The translations under genes and the position numbers were made by a program. Below the pieces are notes generated by a model that saw only the letters and a program-made list of their open reading frames with translations, searched no databases and was not told where the DNA came from. From the NCBI GenBank assembly GCA_963281255.1, contig OY725488.1:7537524-7601523 (forward strand): a DNA stretch of 64,000 nucleotides. The letters are read 5' to 3'. Each line of letters begins with the position of its first letter. Within the stretch, counting starts at the first letter, position 1. The stretch comes from Aphrocallistes beatrix. Taxonomy: Eukaryota > Porifera > Hexactinellida > Sceptrulophora > Aphrocallistidae. Below are positions 61,619 to 64,000 of this stretch, piece after piece.

Positions 61619-64000
61619 TGGCCCAAAATGCCCAATCTCTCTAGATAATGTCACAGGACACCCAGTGGTGGACTGATCGAAAAGTATCACCCAAATACCC
61701 GTTCTCTACATTATGCCACAGGACACCCAGTGGAGGACTGATCGAAAAGTATAACCCAAAATGCCCATTCTCTACATAATGCCAGAGGACAACCAGTGGT
61801 GGACTGGTCGAAAAGTATAACCCAAAAATACCAATTCTCTACATAATGCCACAGCACACCCAGTGGTGGGGTAATCGAAAAGTATAACCCAAATGTCCGT
61901 TCTCTACATAATACCACAGGACAACCAGTGGTGGACTGATCGAAAAGTATAACCCAAAATGCCCGTTCTCTACATAATGCCACAGGACACCCAGTGGTGG
62001 ACTGATCGAAATGTATAACCCAAAATACCCATTCTCTACATAATGCCACAGCACACCCAGTGGTGGACTGATCGAAAAGTATAACCCAAAATACCCATTC
62101 TCTACATAATGCCACAGGACAACCAGTGGTGGACTGATCGAAAAGCATAACCCAAAATACCCATTCTCTACATAATGCCACAGGACAACCAGTGGTGGAC
62201 TGATCGAAAAGTATAACCCAAAATACCCATTCTCTACATAATGCCACAGGACAACCAGTAGTGGACTGATCGAAAAGTATAACCCAAAATGCCCGTTCTC
62301 TACATAATGCCACAGGACACCCAGTGGTGGACTGATCGAAAAGTATAACCCAAAATACCCATTCTCTACATAATGCCACAGGACAACCAGTAGTGGACTG
62401 ATCGAAAAGTATAACCCAAAATGCCCATTCTCTACATAATGCCACGGGCCACCAGTGGTGGACTGATCGAAAAGTATAACCCAAAATGCCCGTTCGACAA
62501 ATAATGCCACAGGACACCAAGTGGTAGACTGATCGATAAATATAACCCAAATGCCCGTTCTCTTCATAATGCCACAGGACACCAAGTGGTAGACTGATCG
62601 ATAAATATAACCCAAATGCCCGTTCTCTACATAATGCCACAGGACAACCAGTGGTGGACTGATCGAAAAGTATAACCCAAAATGCCCGTTCTCTACATAA
62701 TGCCACAGGACACCCAGTGGTGGACTAATCGAAAAGTATAACCCAAAATGCCCGTTCTCTACATAATGCCACAGGACACCCAGTGGTGGACTGATCGAAA
62801 AGTATAACCCAAAATACCCGTTCTCTACATAATGCCACAGGACACCCAGAGGTGGACTGATCGAAAAGTATAACCCAAAATGCCCATTCTCTACATAATG
62901 CCACAGGCCACCAGTGGTGGACTGATCGAAAAGTATAACCCAAAATGCCCGTTCGACAAATAATGCCACAGGACACCAAGTGGTAGACTGATCGATAAAT
63001 ATAACCCAAATGCCCGTTCTCTTCATAATGCCACAGGACACCAAGTGGTAGACTGATCGATAAATATAACCCAAATGCCCGTTCTCTACATAATGCCACA
63101 GGACAACCAGTGGTGGACTGATCGAAAAGTATAACCCAAAATGCCCATTCTCTACATAATGCCAGAGGACAACCAGTGGTGGACTGGTCGAAAAGTATAA
63201 CCCAAAAATACCAATTCTCTACATAATGCCACAGCACACCCAGTGGTGGGGTAATCGAAAAGTATAACCCAAATGTCCGTTCTCTACATAATACCACAGG
63301 ACAACCAGTGGTGGACTGATCGAAAAGTATAACCCAAAATGCCCGTTCTCTACATAATGCCACAGGACACCCAGTGGTGGACTGATCGAAATGTATAACC
63401 CAAAATACCCATTCTCTACATAATGCCACAGCACACCCAGTGGTGGACTGATCGAAAAGTATAACGCAAAATACCCATTCTCTACATAATGCCACAGGAC
63501 AACCAGTGGTGGACTGATCGAAAAGCATAACCCAAAATACCCATTCTCTACATAATGCCACAGGACAACCAGTGGTGGACTGATCGAAAAGTATAACCCA
63601 AAATACCCATTCTCTACATAATGCCACAGGACAACCAGTAGTGGACTGATCGAAAAGTATAACCCAAAATGCCCGTTCTCGACATAATGCCACAGGACAC
63701 CCAGTGGTGGACTGATCGAAAAGTATAACCCAAAATACCCGTTCTCTACATAATGCCACAGGACACCCAGTGGTGGACTGATCGAAAAGTATAACCCAAA
63801 ATGCCCGTTCGACACATAATGCCACAGGACACCAAGTGGTAGACTGATCGATAAATATAACCCAAATGCCAGTTCTCTACATAATGCCACAGGACACCAA
63901 GTGGTAGACTGATCGATAAATATAACCCAAATGCCCGTTATCTACATAATGCCACAGGACAACCAGTGGTGGACTGATCGAAAAGTATAACCCAAAATAC
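61619..64000. repeat. 66-bp minisatellite with 1380-bp higher-order period
   Basis: About 36 copies of a 66-bp unit (GCCACAGGACACCCAGTGGT, GGACTGATCGAAAAGTATAA, CCCAAAATGCCCGTTCTCTA, CATAAT), running off the right edge. Variants differ at fixed sites (CACCCAG/CAACCAG/CACCAAG, AAAAGT/ATAAAT, TGCCC/TACCC). The variant order repeats: the stretch from 61741 matches the stretch from 63121 with two mismatches over about 600 bp, a 1380-bp offset (close to 21 units). A shorter nested duplication places 62491 near 62950 (offset 459 bp). Because 66 is divisible by three and the unit lacks stops in two minus-strand frames, long spurious minus-strand frames appear. Confidence 0.93.

Noticed and set aside
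61711-63890. Minus-strand frames of 223-411 residues with a hydrophobic 22-residue repeat
   Set aside because: They are overlapping frames of one 66-bp minisatellite whose length is a multiple of three. Two frames are open at once, no start context or non-repetitive flank exists, and single-base indels between units shift frames freely.
61619-64000. CRISPR-like regular repeat array
   Set aside because: Units are contiguous variants of a single 66-bp sequence with no unique spacers, and the genome is eukaryotic.

Overview
The window is animal nuclear DNA from an early-branching lineage, most probably a sponge. It carries metazoan genes: two Eph receptor tyrosine kinases, an integrin beta subunit, a TMC channel protein and anillin. 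They are packed closely, with many long single-exon genes, and most introns are 50-70 bp with GT-AG ends. Species and sponge class cannot be fixed from sequence alone. Gene calls rest on conserved motifs read by eye and on family knowledge; no database search was run.

Layout. 1-4.0 kb: the 3' end of a RhoGAP gene and an RNFT-type RING membrane ligase. 4.0-11.2 kb: delta-tubulin in four exons, with a complete opposite-strand gene for a 1268-residue beta-helix/multi-pass membrane protein inside its 4.5-kb third intron, then a convergent CFAP97D-like ciliary gene. 11.5-14.1 kb: a DDI-type aspartic protease without its ubiquitin-like domain, then MERIT40 (BABAM1). 14.4-21.3 kb: two tandem Eph receptors whose central extracellular segment is almost identical while both ends have diverged. 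21.3-27.4 kb: a repeat-rich stretch around a TPRG1L-like gene, then GET3. 27.7-33.5 kb: a TMC protein and RNF121, whose last exon lies beyond a 1.4-kb intron filled with transposon remnants.

34.5-45.5 kb is a dense run: NUP133, anillin, SHQ1, PPIL4 and, on the minus strand, RCE1. 46.8-50.9 kb holds a five-exon gene for an unrecognised 696-residue single-pass membrane protein with a tyrosine-bearing tail and a C-terminal PDZ-ligand-like end. 52.7-58.7 kb holds an integrin beta, METTL2 (tRNA m3C methyltransferase) and, on the minus strand, fumarase, for which a short upstream exon could supply a mitochondrial leader. 59.2-60.6 kb is a frameshifted fibronectin-III gene fragment. The last 3.4 kb is repetitive: a tandem array of ~137-bp units with tRNA-like promoter boxes, then a 66-bp minisatellite with a 1380-bp higher-order period that runs off the window.

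Most genes are independent housekeeping units. Thematic neighbours are delta-tubulin with CFAP97D (cilium/centriole) and the Eph pair (cell-contact signalling). The items most worth following are the intron-nested beta-helix membrane gene, the homogenised Eph pair, the unrecognised membrane protein, the UBL-less DDI protein with three IDW motifs, and the tandem repeats at the right end. Several short inverted-repeat (MITE-like) elements sit in introns and intergenic DNA.
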